Shown here in pieces: positions 30,719 to 38,015 of a DNA stretch of 64,000 bases. The notes below the pieces were generated by a model that was given only the letters and a program-made list of their open reading frames with translations, had not been told where the DNA came from and searched no databases. The translations under genes and the position numbers were made by a program. Source of the stretch: Blautia sp. An81 (GTDB lineage: Bacteria; Bacillota; Clostridia; Lachnospirales; Lachnospiraceae); NCBI RefSeq assembly GCF_002161285.1, contig NZ_NFHH01000002.1:186001-250000 (forward strand), written 5' to 3'. The stretch's first letter is position 1; each line of letters starts with the position of its first letter.

Positions 30719-32716
30719 TTATGCAATCATTGCTAAAAACTCTGCTTCTGACAGGATCGTGACGCCAAGAGCCTGGGCTTTGGCCAGCTTACTGCCAGCT
30801 TTTTCCCCGCAGATCAGGTAGTCGGTCTTTTTGGATACCGAGCTGCCCGGCTTTGCGCCAAGCGCCAGGATCTGGTCGTTGATCTCTGAGCGGGTAAAGT
30901 TTTCCAGCTTTCCGGTTGCTACGATAGTCTTTCCTGCAAATTCAGTATTTTTTGCCATAGTGGTTTCTTCCTTTCTTTCTTCAAATGTAAATTCTTTCTG
31001 TAACGTGTCCCAGAGCATCAGGTTTTCTTCATCCGCAAACCAGTCATGGATGTTCCGGTTCAGTGTAGCGCCAAAGTCCTCTAACTGTGTGAAGTCATAG
31101 TCATCGGTGGCAGCCGCCCGGAAGGCATTCAGACTGCCGGAGAATACGGTATCCAATACCCGGCTTTTTGTACGGCCTACCATGGGAATATCCATGCTGA
31201 CCACATAGCGGACAAAGATGGTGCTGCGGCTGGCCTGAATTGCGTTCCAGAGCCGGTCAAAGGATTTCTCCCCGAACCCTTCCAGCCGGATGATTTCTTC
31301 CCGGTGCTGATCCAGATGGTAGATGTCATGGAAGGTCTGAAGGTATCCCAGATTCAGGAATTTCTCCAGAGTAGCCTCACTTAATCCTTCAATATTCATG
31401 GCTTTCCGGCATACGAAATGGACGAATTTTTTCAACTGCTGGCTTTCACAGGATGGATTGCTGCAGTGTACGGTTTCAATGATCCGTCCTTTTTCTCCTT
31501 TTTTTCGATGGAGTTCTGTTGGAGCGCCGCAGCACGGGCAGATAGCAGGGGCTGCATCCCGGTAATGTCCACGGTCCAGGTTCTCCTCTACATGGGGAAT
31601 GATCATGTTCCGTTTGGATACCAGGATACGGCATCCCGGCACCAGCTCCAGTTCCCGGATAAAGGTGAGGTTATGAAGCGTGGCCCTGGATACGGAGCAC
31701 CCATCAATCTCCACGGTGTCAAAGACTGCCACAGGTGCCAGTTCCCCGAAACGGGAAGGCGTCCATTCAATACTCTGGAGAACGGTTTCATAGGTTTCGT
31801 CCTCAAATTTGAAAGCAAGTCCGTCCTTGTAGTGATGTCCGGTTCTTCCGCAGCTTGCGGAATACGCCAGGTCATCGAAGATCAGTACCATTCCGTCAAT
31901 GGGAAGATCCAGTGTTTCTGCCTTCTCCTTCAGGTCCTGGATACGAAGTTCCATGTATTCCGGTGAAATCTGATTGGGGTTCAGAGGAATATACGGGCAG
32001 GAACCAAAGCCCAGCTTTGATAACTGGTACAGACGTTCCTCCCGGCTGTTGCTGTGTTCTCCCTCATCCAGCCCGTCCAGTACGTTGAAGGGAAGGAAGG
32101 TGACACAGCGGTCCTTGCAATTCTCAGGATCCAGGCTTCGCACAGATCCGGCAGCCAGGTTCCGGGCGTTTTTATAAGGTTCCCCGTTCTTGTCCCGGAG
32201 TGTGGTGTTCAGCCGTTCAAAATCCTTTCTGTGTATGAAGGCTTCCCCGGTGACAACCAGCCGCTCTTTATAAGAGATAGCGAGTGGCACATTCTCAAAG
32301 GCGGGAATGTTATGGGTGATATCTTCGCCAATCTCTCCGTCTCCCCGTGTGGATGCCTCTGCCAGCCAGCCGTTTTCATAGGTGAGTTTTACCGTAAGGC
32401 CATCCAGCTTCAGCATAAGCAAAGCTGCGTGATTGCCGCAAAAACGGCACAAATCTTCCACCTGCTTTGTCTTATCCAAGGACAGAAGCGGATGGGGATG
32501 TGGTACTTTCTCCAGTTCGCTGACCGGCGGGTAGCCTACGGTCTGGGTTGGGGAATTGGAGTAGATGATCCCTGTTTCCTTTTCCAGACTTTCCAGCTGC
32601 TCGTACATCCGGTCATACTCCGCATCGGAGATTTCCGGTGCATTCAGGTTATAGTAGGCGTGCCGGTGCCGGTTGAGCGTCTGAACCAGTTCCTTGATCT
32701 TGTCTGCTGTATTCAT
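30719..32716 (-). CDS. ligA: NAD-dependent DNA ligase
   Basis: 665 residues from the ATG at 32716 (GAAAGGAGAAACAGAAC). Domain order is complete: Ia domain (about 1-65), adenylation domain with Lys103 of the KLDG motif, OB-fold, four-Cys zinc finger (CPCCGAPTELH...CSNPSC), HhH region and a C-terminal BRCT domain (about 590-665, FAGKTIVATGKLENFTRSEI). It seals nicks using NAD+ and may serve ICE replication or circularisation. It is the first gene after the shared attenuated leader at 32717-32995. As a second, element-borne copy it is not the essential housekeeping ligase (inferred). Confidence 0.93.
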   Translation of the reverse strand: MNTADKIKELVQTLNRHRHAYYNLNAPEISDAEYDRMYEQLESLEKETGIIYSNSPTQTVGYPPVSELEKVPHPHPLLSLDKTKQVEDLCRFCGNHAALLMLKLDGLTVKLTYENGWLAEASTRGDGEIGEDITHNIPAFENVPLAISYKERLVVTGEAFIHRKDFERLNTTLRDKNGEPYKNARNLAAGSVRSLDPENCKDRCVTFLPFNVLDGLDEGEHSNSREERLYQLSKLGFGSCPYIPLNPNQISPEYMELRIQDLKEKAETLDLPIDGMVLIFDDLAYSASCGRTGHHYKDGLAFKFEDETYETVLQSIEWTPSRFGELAPVAVFDTVEIDGCSVSRATLHNLTFIRELELVPGCRILVSKRNMIIPHVEENLDRGHYRDAAPAICPCCGAPTELHRKKGEKGRIIETVHCSNPSCESQQLKKFVHFVCRKAMNIEGLSEATLEKFLNLGYLQTFHDIYHLDQHREEIIRLEGFGEKSFDRLWNAIQASRSTIFVRYVVSMDIPMVGRTKSRVLDTVFSGSLNAFRAAATDDYDFTQLEDFGATLNRNIHDWFADEENLMLWDTLQKEFTFEERKEETTMAKNTEFAGKTIVATGKLENFTRSEINDQILALGAKPGSSVSKKTDYLICGEKAGSKLAKAQALGVTILSEAEFLAMIA

Positions 32717-32995
32717 TGTTCTGTTTCTCCTTTCTGTTACCATGTCCATCCGGAGCATTGAAAAACAACCCTCCTTTCCAATGTTCAGGCATAAAAAAAG
32801 AGAATGACGCAAAATGTTCATTCTCTGACAGCGTGCAGTTCTCTGCAAAATAAAAAAAGCCAGAAGGTACTGCCCTGGTGGCAGAATATCCCTCTGACTG
32901 ATTACAAACCTAAACAGCGTGTGATAAATCCTTTCCGGACAGACACAAAATATATGGTACAGATTTAGTATAACACTAGATATAGTAGTGGTCAA
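32717..32995 (-). promoter_or_regulatory. Leader of the ligA operon: promoter, operator and two terminators
   Basis: Leftward: -35 TTGACC (32990-32995), 17-base spacer with CACTA/TAGTG arms, -10 TATACT (32967-32972). The transcript passes a first terminator (32851-32897, ending in CTTTTTTT) and a second (32792-32825, GAGAATGA/TCATTCTC then TTTTTTT) before ligA. The block 32834-32930 is almost identical to 19350-19425. The rest of the 414-base gap to 33130 holds the umuC promoter. Confidence 0.75.
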
Positions 32996-33080
32996 ATAAA
33001 AAATAGCTTTACACACCTATATATAGCATAACAAATAAGCAGAACCCCTTTGTACGTCAGGTTTTGACAGAAAAATCCTC

Positions 33081-33109
33081 TTGACGAAAGAACATATGTT
33101 CGCCATAAT
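33081..33109 (+). promoter_or_regulatory. SOS-type promoter of umuC
   Basis: TTGACG (33081-33086), 17-base spacer, CATAAT (33104-33109). The spacer contains GAACATATGTTC (33090-33101), a match to the Gram-positive LexA/DinR box. The gene behind it would be induced by DNA damage. Confidence 0.75.
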
Positions 33110-33130
33110 ATAAGAAAAAAGGAGGCGAAC

Positions 33131-33442
33131 ATGACTTTGGGAAGAAGAAACGTTATTTTTCATATTGATGTAAATTCCGCATTTCTGAGCTGGGAAGCTG
33201 TTTACCGCCTCCACCATTTAGGCGGGAAGGAGGATCTGCGGGAAAAGGTGTCTGCTGTTGGCGGTGATATGGCAATGCGGCACGGGATTATTCTGGCCAA
33301 ATCTATTCCGGCCAAAAAGTTCCATATAAAAACGGGAGAAACTATTCTGGAGGCGAAACAGAAATGTCCGGAGTTGATCCTGGTTCCGCCTAACTATGGG
33401 CTATATGAAAAGTGCTCCAACACGAAATGCTTGGGACCGTAA
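33131..33442 (+). pseudogene. Truncated Y-family DNA polymerase (UmuC-like), N-terminal fragment
   Basis: Starts properly (AAGGAGGCGAAC before the ATG) and encodes the palm N-terminus: VIFHIDVNSAFLSWEAVYRL (catalytic Asp in HIDVN), AVGGDMAMRHGIILAKSIPAKKFHIKTGET. Family proteins have about 420-500 residues; here similarity stops after NYGLYEKCS and the frame ends eight residues later, at 33442. A deletion or insertion removed at least three-quarters of the gene, so it cannot make an active polymerase. Confidence 0.85.
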
Positions 33443-33457
33443 CCGGATAGAGAAGGT

Positions 33458-33478
33458 GCCGTCCGGATTCCGGACGGC
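33458..33478. repeat. GC-rich inverted repeat
   Basis: GCCGTCCGG-ATT-CCGGACGGC, a perfect 9-base stem right after the umuC fragment, without a T-run. Possibly a remnant terminator at the truncation junction. Confidence 0.5.
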
Positions 33479-33554
33479 CCATACACCGGGCATCCTGGCG
33501 ACAACAAACATAGCAGCTTAAAGACAATTCATGAGAGCAGTTTGATGACAGCTC

Positions 33555-33779
33555 ATGAAATCAGCAACACAGATACAACCTGTTACCGGAAGTGTAAAAG
33601 TTACTGGTACTGCTGATACCGATGTTGTATTTACGGATATTGAAAGCGGAGAAACTTATGCAATAGGTTACATTACTTCTGGGACAGGTGGCACAATTAA
33701 ACTTGAACGAGGAAAATGGTACAGGGTTGAAGGTGTTGGAGAACTTACAGTGAGACCAGTTAATGTTCGTATAGAATAA
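33555..33779 (+). CDS. Tiny unknown protein (74 aa)
   Basis: Not recognised. The ATG at 33555 lacks a clear ribosome binding site. The product (SATQIQPVTGSVKVTGTADTDVVFTDIESGETYAIGYITSGTGG...) is Thr/Gly/Val-rich and predicted all-beta, like a fragment of a cell-surface or phage tail protein. It lies between the umuC fragment and a leftward terminator, so it may be the rest of a larger gene lost with the umuC deletion. Confidence 0.35.
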   Translation: MKSATQIQPVTGSVKVTGTADTDVVFTDIESGETYAIGYITSGTGGTIKLERGKWYRVEGVGELTVRPVNVRIE

Positions 33780-33835
33780 CAACTCCTAATCCGTTTTTGA
33801 CCGCCATATTTATTACATAAATTTAATCAAACGTA

Positions 33836-33860
33836 AAAAGAGCCGTCCATAAGACGGCTC
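33836..33860 (-). terminator. Terminator of the SSB/AAA/VWA leftward operon
   Basis: Leftward: GAGCCGTC-TTAT-GGACGGCTC then TTTTT, about 50 bases behind the last leftward gene (ends 33909). Same GAGCCGTC core as the terminators at 23153 and 26434. Confidence 0.8.
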
Positions 33861-33908
33861 GATGTCATTTAGTCCAGTTAGGCTTATCAGTTGGAACTGA
33901 TAGAAATC

Positions 33909-34169
33909 TCAAACAGAGGGAGTCGGCTGTTCTTCGGGAACCTTCAGCTCCAGTTCCGCAATCTGCCATTCCATCCAGTCTCCATGTACAACAGCAGTAG
34001 CAGACCAGCCTTCCAGAAAGCTGTATTCCCGGTCAGAATCTTCTTGCTCTACCCCGTCCAGGGCGTTTTCATAGGCGGCTTTCATTGCTGCGTACACTTC
34101 CTCATAGTCGGTACTGACGATTGGATCTGTCAGACCGTCCGTATACCCGTGTAAAACATAAATCTTCAT
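33909..34169 (-). CDS. Hypothetical acidic protein (86 aa)
   Basis: Not recognised. GAAAGGATACATACCA precedes the ATG. Sequence (KIYVLHGYTDGLTDPIVSTDYEEVYAAMKAAYENALDG...) is soluble and acidic, with a 'Y.d..eA...m...y' helix common in small ICE proteins that modulate larger partners. Last gene of the long leftward operon. Confidence 0.55.
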   Translation of the reverse strand: MKIYVLHGYTDGLTDPIVSTDYEEVYAAMKAAYENALDGVEQEDSDREYSFLEGWSATAVVHGDWMEWQIAELELKVPEEQPTPSV

Positions 34170-34192
34170 TGGTATGTATCCTTTCTGAGAGA

Positions 34193-34771
34193 TTATTGGT
34201 AGGGATTGATGAACGAGTGGATATATACCTCCTGTTCGTCCAATGTCTTGGTCAGTGTTTCCAGTGTGTCGGCCTTGTAGCCGAGATCCCGGAAATGCTG
34301 AAGGAGTACATTTTCAGAAGAAAAGGTATCTCCATATTCTAATTTTTCCCAGAGAACCAAACCGCTGGGCGTAACAACAGATGTATCGCCGGTCACGCAG
34401 TATCGGTCAGAAAATGCAATCCCGTCATCATCGGTATTAAAAAAGATCCCGCAGCCTGGTTCTATACTTTCCATGACAAATTGGATCCCGTAGGCTGCTG
34501 TAAGTGCTGTATAGGCGTCATGAAGCGGTCTCCATGCGGTATCCAAGGAAAGCTGGACCGCATGATCCGTCCGTTCCATGGCGACAACAGTTCCTCTCAG
34601 GTTGATCCCCTCCGTAGAAAGTCCCGCATGGAGAAACAACCGTTCTATCTGTCCCAGATCATCTTTATAACCAGGAGTAATGGAGGCCTGCAGATCTTTC
34701 CAGAGAGCCTCAATTCCCTCTGTATTGTCATCTGAAAAAAAGTACACATCGTCACAGCAGATATTTGCCAT
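34193..34771 (-). CDS. Hypothetical protein (192 aa)
   Basis: Not recognised. Good site GAAAGGAGGATGACTG. The sequence begins MANICCDDVYFFSDDNTEGIEALWKDLQ and has an alternating helix-strand pattern with 'AYGIQFVMESIEPGCGIFFNTDDDGIAFSDRY', reminiscent of small phage/ICE proteins that sense or bind RNA-like substrates, but no domain can be named. Packed within the leftward operon (15 bases from the upstream gene). Confidence 0.55.
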   Translation of the reverse strand: MANICCDDVYFFSDDNTEGIEALWKDLQASITPGYKDDLGQIERLFLHAGLSTEGINLRGTVVAMERTDHAVQLSLDTAWRPLHDAYTALTAAYGIQFVMESIEPGCGIFFNTDDDGIAFSDRYCVTGDTSVVTPSGLVLWEKLEYGDTFSSENVLLQHFRDLGYKADTLETLTKTLDEQEVYIHSFINPYQ

Positions 34772-34785
34772 CAGTCATCCTCCTT

Positions 34786-35325
34786 TCAGGCGGCCTCCTT
34801 TTCACGTCCGGGCCAGGTAATATGGCACTCACATTCGGTCAGCTCAGGATCGTGCTCTAAAGCTCCATAAACTGCCTCCCGCTCTTCGGCGGAATCATAT
34901 TCCTTGTCCAGTTTAATGACTTCTGCCTGAATAAAGGGAGTGTTTGTATACGAGGCGGTAACAATGCCGTCCTCCATGATCAGCACCACACGGGGCGCCG
35001 GTTCTGGATGCGGGCGCAGTTCGCCGTTTAAAATCTGTTTCTCGATTGCATCGATCACGTTCTCCATCGTAACATGATAGGAAACATTGCTGTCCTCCAG
35101 TTTCTCATACAGTTCATAGGCTGTACACAGGATATCTGTCTCATGTTCCAGTGTCTGATAAGGAAGGTTACAAAGTCCGATCCTGTCTTGTCGCCGGTCT
35201 TCGCATTGCCCGATAAAATCCTGGAAAAAGCAATGCTTTTTGTAGATTTCATGCGCTTCCCGTATTTGCGGAAAAGTTAGTGCAAAAGCGAGTTCTTCTG
35301 GTGTTTCATTTCTTTCTAATATCAT
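34786..35325 (-). CDS. Hypothetical acidic protein (179 aa)
   Basis: Not recognised. The ATG at 35325 (AAAGGAGAACAATAGTT) is used rather than the longer open frame. Two parts: a helical N-terminal half (ETPEELAFALTFPQIREAHEIYKKHCFFQDFIG) and a C-terminal half ending in a possible beta/alpha unit (VVLIMEDGIVTASYTNTPFIQAEVIKLD). No transmembrane segments. Likely co-expressed with the regulators upstream. Confidence 0.55.
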   Translation of the reverse strand: MILERNETPEELAFALTFPQIREAHEIYKKHCFFQDFIGQCEDRRQDRIGLCNLPYQTLEHETDILCTAYELYEKLEDSNVSYHVTMENVIDAIEKQILNGELRPHPEPAPRVVLIMEDGIVTASYTNTPFIQAEVIKLDKEYDSAEEREAVYGALEHDPELTECECHITWPGREKEAA

Positions 35326-35327
35326 AA

Positions 35328-35897
35328 CTATTGTTCTCCTTTCTGAAGGAGGGCTGCGCCTGGCAGCACAGCATCCTCCTGTTTCCTGTAAATCAGTAAT
35401 GTTCCCCGCAGATCCAGCGGCTGGTCTATCCATCCCCCGTCCTGGTAGATCTGTCTGGTCAGGGTATTATAGATGACCGGCGTTTTTTCGATATCCGCAA
35501 GGTCAGCCACCAGACAGGTTTCCCGGTCAATATAGGGCCAGAGTGCCGCTTCGATCTCTTCCCGCAGCTTCAGTGCCATCCGGTGGATCTTCGACACGTC
35601 ATAGTCTCTGGTCAGGCTTTTTCCAATCTCCTTTGGAATCCGGGAGCGGTCAATGGCAGCCTGTACCACAGCTGTCTGTTCATCCAGAGAAAAATTCGGA
35701 TTGATCAGAAGGTGGTGGCAGGCGACCAGAAGGACAAATTCCTGGACGCTTTCCCGGATCTGCGCCTTCAGCTCCTCATAAGGAATACGGTATACGCTCT
35801 TTAAAGTTTCCAGAGGAACCCGTTCCCGGTTGAGCTTTAGGGTGGAGAGCAGCTTTTGCAGGCTGCTCCCCCGTTCATAAATATCAGTCAAGCGCAC
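35328..35897 (-). CDS. Hypothetical protein (189 aa)
   Basis: Not recognised. GTG start at 35897 inside the end of the upstream gene, with a GAGGTGAT site. Mostly helical (RLTDIYERGSSLQKLLSTLKLNRERVPLETLKSVYRIPYEELK). The C-terminal portion (YIDRETCLVADLADIEKTPVIYNTLTRQIYQDGG) appears compact. The overlap argues for coupled translation with the 35888 gene. Confidence 0.55.
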   Translation of the reverse strand: MRLTDIYERGSSLQKLLSTLKLNRERVPLETLKSVYRIPYEELKAQIRESVQEFVLLVACHHLLINPNFSLDEQTAVVQAAIDRSRIPKEIGKSLTRDYDVSKIHRMALKLREEIEAALWPYIDRETCLVADLADIEKTPVIYNTLTRQIYQDGGWIDQPLDLRGTLLIYRKQEDAVLPGAALLQKGEQ

Positions 35898-36136
35898 ATC
35901 ACCTCAATCTCTGCCGGACGGCGAGCATAGGTCAAATAGTAAACGGTGTTTTCAGTTTCAAATACGACGCCGTCCTGCGATACCTCCAGGATCTGCTGGA
36001 CCAGGGAAGTAGACAGGGACCGGGAGCCTGTTAGGATCCAGGCCCGCTCGTGCAGACGCAGGGTCAGGCTGAGAGTGGCGGTCAGATGGATCTGTGTCTT
36101 TTTTACTGGCATAGCCGTGATTTTTTCATTCGTCAT
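35888..36136 (-). CDS. Hypothetical small protein (82 aa)
   Basis: Not recognised. The ATG at 36136 follows GGAGGTGTGACTCTTTT. The product is beta-rich (KTQIHLTATLSLTLRLHERAWILTGSRSLSTSLVQQILEVSQDGVVFETENTVYYLTYARRP) and could be a small barrel. It begins eight bases after the sigma-factor gene, so a regulatory partner role is possible but unproven. Confidence 0.5.
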   Translation of the reverse strand: MTNEKITAMPVKKTQIHLTATLSLTLRLHERAWILTGSRSLSTSLVQQILEVSQDGVVFETENTVYYLTYARRPAEIEVMCA

Positions 36137-36143
36137 AAAAGAG

Positions 36144-36680
36144 TCACACCTCCATTCCATCCAGACTCCGTACTTTTCTGCGGAGGCGGTAGAACCGGCT
36201 GTGTACCCCGTGGGATGTAATATTACAGATCTCGGCAATTTCGTGGTAGGTGTAGCCGTCCGCCTGCAGATGGACCACCTGGCGCTCCTTCGGCGTCAGA
36301 TAAGCCAGAAGCGCCAGCAGGCGGTTCCGGTCATCCATTGCCTCTGCCAGACGTTCCTGCCGGACAGGAAGGAAAACGTCCAGTTCAACGGTATCTTCCT
36401 GATACTCCTCCAGATAAGCCCGGCTCATGGGCCGGTTCTGTTTTTTCCATTCCGTTGCCAGTGCATCCCGCATGGCGATGCGGGCGATGGTGGAGAAGCG
36501 GTACTGCTGAAGTTCCGGTTTCTCCAGATAATCCTGTACGGCTTTCAGATAGCCAAAGACAGCGGTATCGTAGTAATCCTCGATATTCAGGTGGCGTCCG
36601 TTCAGATACTGATAGATAAAATCATGGTGCTTCTCTGCGAAAATTCTCTGTTCTTCTGTTAATGGGTGCAATGCTTTCAT
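36144..36680 (-). CDS. Sigma-70-family RNA polymerase sigma factor
   Basis: 178 residues from the ATG at 36680 (GAAAGGACGAATGATT); a second ATG at 36686 is possible. Region 2-like segment YLNGRHLNIEDYYDTAVFGYLKAVQDYLEKPELQQYRFSTIARIAMRDAL and region 4 LAYLTPKERQVVHLQADGYTYHEIAEICNITSHGVHSRFYRLRRKVRSL are clear. It could direct transcription of ICE genes; no dedicated promoter class could be defined here. An AbrB-type regulator gene lies next to it. Confidence 0.85.
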   Translation of the reverse strand: MKALHPLTEEQRIFAEKHHDFIYQYLNGRHLNIEDYYDTAVFGYLKAVQDYLEKPELQQYRFSTIARIAMRDALATEWKKQNRPMSRAYLEEYQEDTVELDVFLPVRQERLAEAMDDRNRLLALLAYLTPKERQVVHLQADGYTYHEIAEICNITSHGVHSRFYRLRRKVRSLDGMEV

Positions 36681-36695
36681 AATCATTCGTCCTTT

Positions 36696-37223
36696 CTATT
36701 CATTCGGTTTGAATTTCCGGGTAATCATGTTTGCTATCAGGCGTGTGCAGTTACACTCGGCGCCCGATAAGCACCGTCCTGGCTCCGGGATCAGCAATAG
36801 CGCTGCTTTTTTAGAAGCCAGAGCTAAAGTGACCGGAAACAGTGCGGCAACCTTCCGGGAGTAGTCGGGAACTGGCGGGCAGAGGCCCGATTGAGAAAAG
36901 ATTTCTTTGCTCTCTTCGATACAAGAACGCAGTTCCTCTGTGATCTGTGCACCTTCTGGCAGATAGCAGCCTTTGGATGCCAGTATGCAGTCAGTGCTGC
37001 TGATGGCAAGCCCGCAGCGGATGTTCTTATAGAGAGGCTCCAGGAAATCCCGGAGTTCTTTGGAACCGGTATTCCGGGGCGTACACTTCCGGATGCGGAT
37101 GGTTGTCCCATCCGTGGCAATCTCCAGGGTGCTGCCGCTGCGGATGCCTGTTTCTTTGCGGATATCCGCAGGGATGATGATGCGCCCCTGGGTATCCATG
37201 TTTCGTATCACGGCAATACTCAT
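36696..37223 (-). CDS. AbrB/SpoVT-type transcriptional regulator with GAF-like C-terminus
   Basis: 175 residues from the ATG at 37223 (GAAAGGACGGTTTTT). The N-terminal swapped-hairpin AbrB domain is obvious (AVIRNMDTQGRIIIPADIRKETGIRSGSTLEIATDGTTIRIRKC). The C-terminal part (LAISSTDCILASKGCYLPEGAQITEELRSCIEE...PVTLALASKKAALLLI) fits the GAF-like sensor of SpoVT. It probably modulates the operon in a growth-phase-dependent way; target unknown. Confidence 0.82.
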   Translation of the reverse strand: MSIAVIRNMDTQGRIIIPADIRKETGIRSGSTLEIATDGTTIRIRKCTPRNTGSKELRDFLEPLYKNIRCGLAISSTDCILASKGCYLPEGAQITEELRSCIEESKEIFSQSGLCPPVPDYSRKVAALFPVTLALASKKAALLLIPEPGRCLSGAECNCTRLIANMITRKFKPNE

Positions 37224-37305
37224 AAAAACCGTCCTTTCTCTTACGTCGGAACAGAAAAAGAAGCGGGGCTTCCGCTTCCTTTCCTGCATGGCTGTATCGT
37301 GTTTT

Positions 37306-37992
37306 CTATGCTGCGTATGGGTAAGGCTGCCGCTGCATCTGCTGGCGCTGGGCCTGCTGATTTGCGAGCATCTCTTTCCCGTTTGAGATCAGCGGCGGGG
37401 CAATGCAGCGCTCCCACTCGCTCACATACACATCCACCCGCTTTAAGAGCAGGTAGAGATCCATGTCCGTGAGCTGGATAAAGGCAGATTTGTCCATCTG
37501 AAAGCTGCCGGACTGCATATAGGAGCCGCCGTTTCGATTCTGTACTTTGATCCCCCTTCCGTTTATGATCTGGATCCGCCACGGGTTCTTCATTTCCCTG
37601 CCGTCGGATGCCCGAGCGTGCCTGGAAATGGAAAACTGCTGTGCGGTGGAGTACCCATACTGATCGGGTTCCCCAAAGATCTTGCTGGTACTCCATTCAA
37701 ATTCCTGAAAGCCTGCGGTGAGGCGGGTGAGGAAAAACTGCACCTGCTCCGGGCTTAAATGGAACCGGGTGATGATATTGCGTTCCCCGGTACCGTTGGA
37801 ATAATCCTGGATAGATACGCCGATGAGAGAGTGAACCTTATGGTTGTTCTCTGAGAACTCTCCCTTGGCGTGTATCTGTGCATAGCTGCCAGGCAAAGCG
37901 GCCCGCAGCCGGTCATGAAAAGAAATCAGTTTTTTGTCATTCTGGACCTTACAGATCTGGTCCGATGCCAGATTCTGATAAGACTGGCTCAT
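37306..37992 (-). CDS. Hypothetical protein (228 aa)
   Basis: Not recognised. It contains alternating beta strands with aromatic residues (FSENNHKVHSLIGVSIQDYSNGTGERNIITRFHLSPEQVQFFLTRL) and a C-terminal Gln-rich tail (NQQAQRQQMQRQPYPYAA), unusual for a globular enzyme. It follows the VWA gene by 23 bases. Conserved position beside the AAA/VWA pair would suggest a substrate adaptor, but this is inference. Confidence 0.55.
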   Translation of the reverse strand: MSQSYQNLASDQICKVQNDKKLISFHDRLRAALPGSYAQIHAKGEFSENNHKVHSLIGVSIQDYSNGTGERNIITRFHLSPEQVQFFLTRLTAGFQEFEWSTSKIFGEPDQYGYSTAQQFSISRHARASDGREMKNPWRIQIINGRGIKVQNRNGGSYMQSGSFQMDKSAFIQLTDMDLYLLLKRVDVYVSEWERCIAPPLISNGKEMLANQQAQRQQMQRQPYPYAA

Positions 37993-38015
37993 AAGTTATC
38001 CCTTCTTTCTATGAT

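Noticed and set aside
31418-31966. Plus-strand frame of 182 codons inside ligA
   Set aside because: Opposite the conserved ligase adenylation and OB domains; no start signal.
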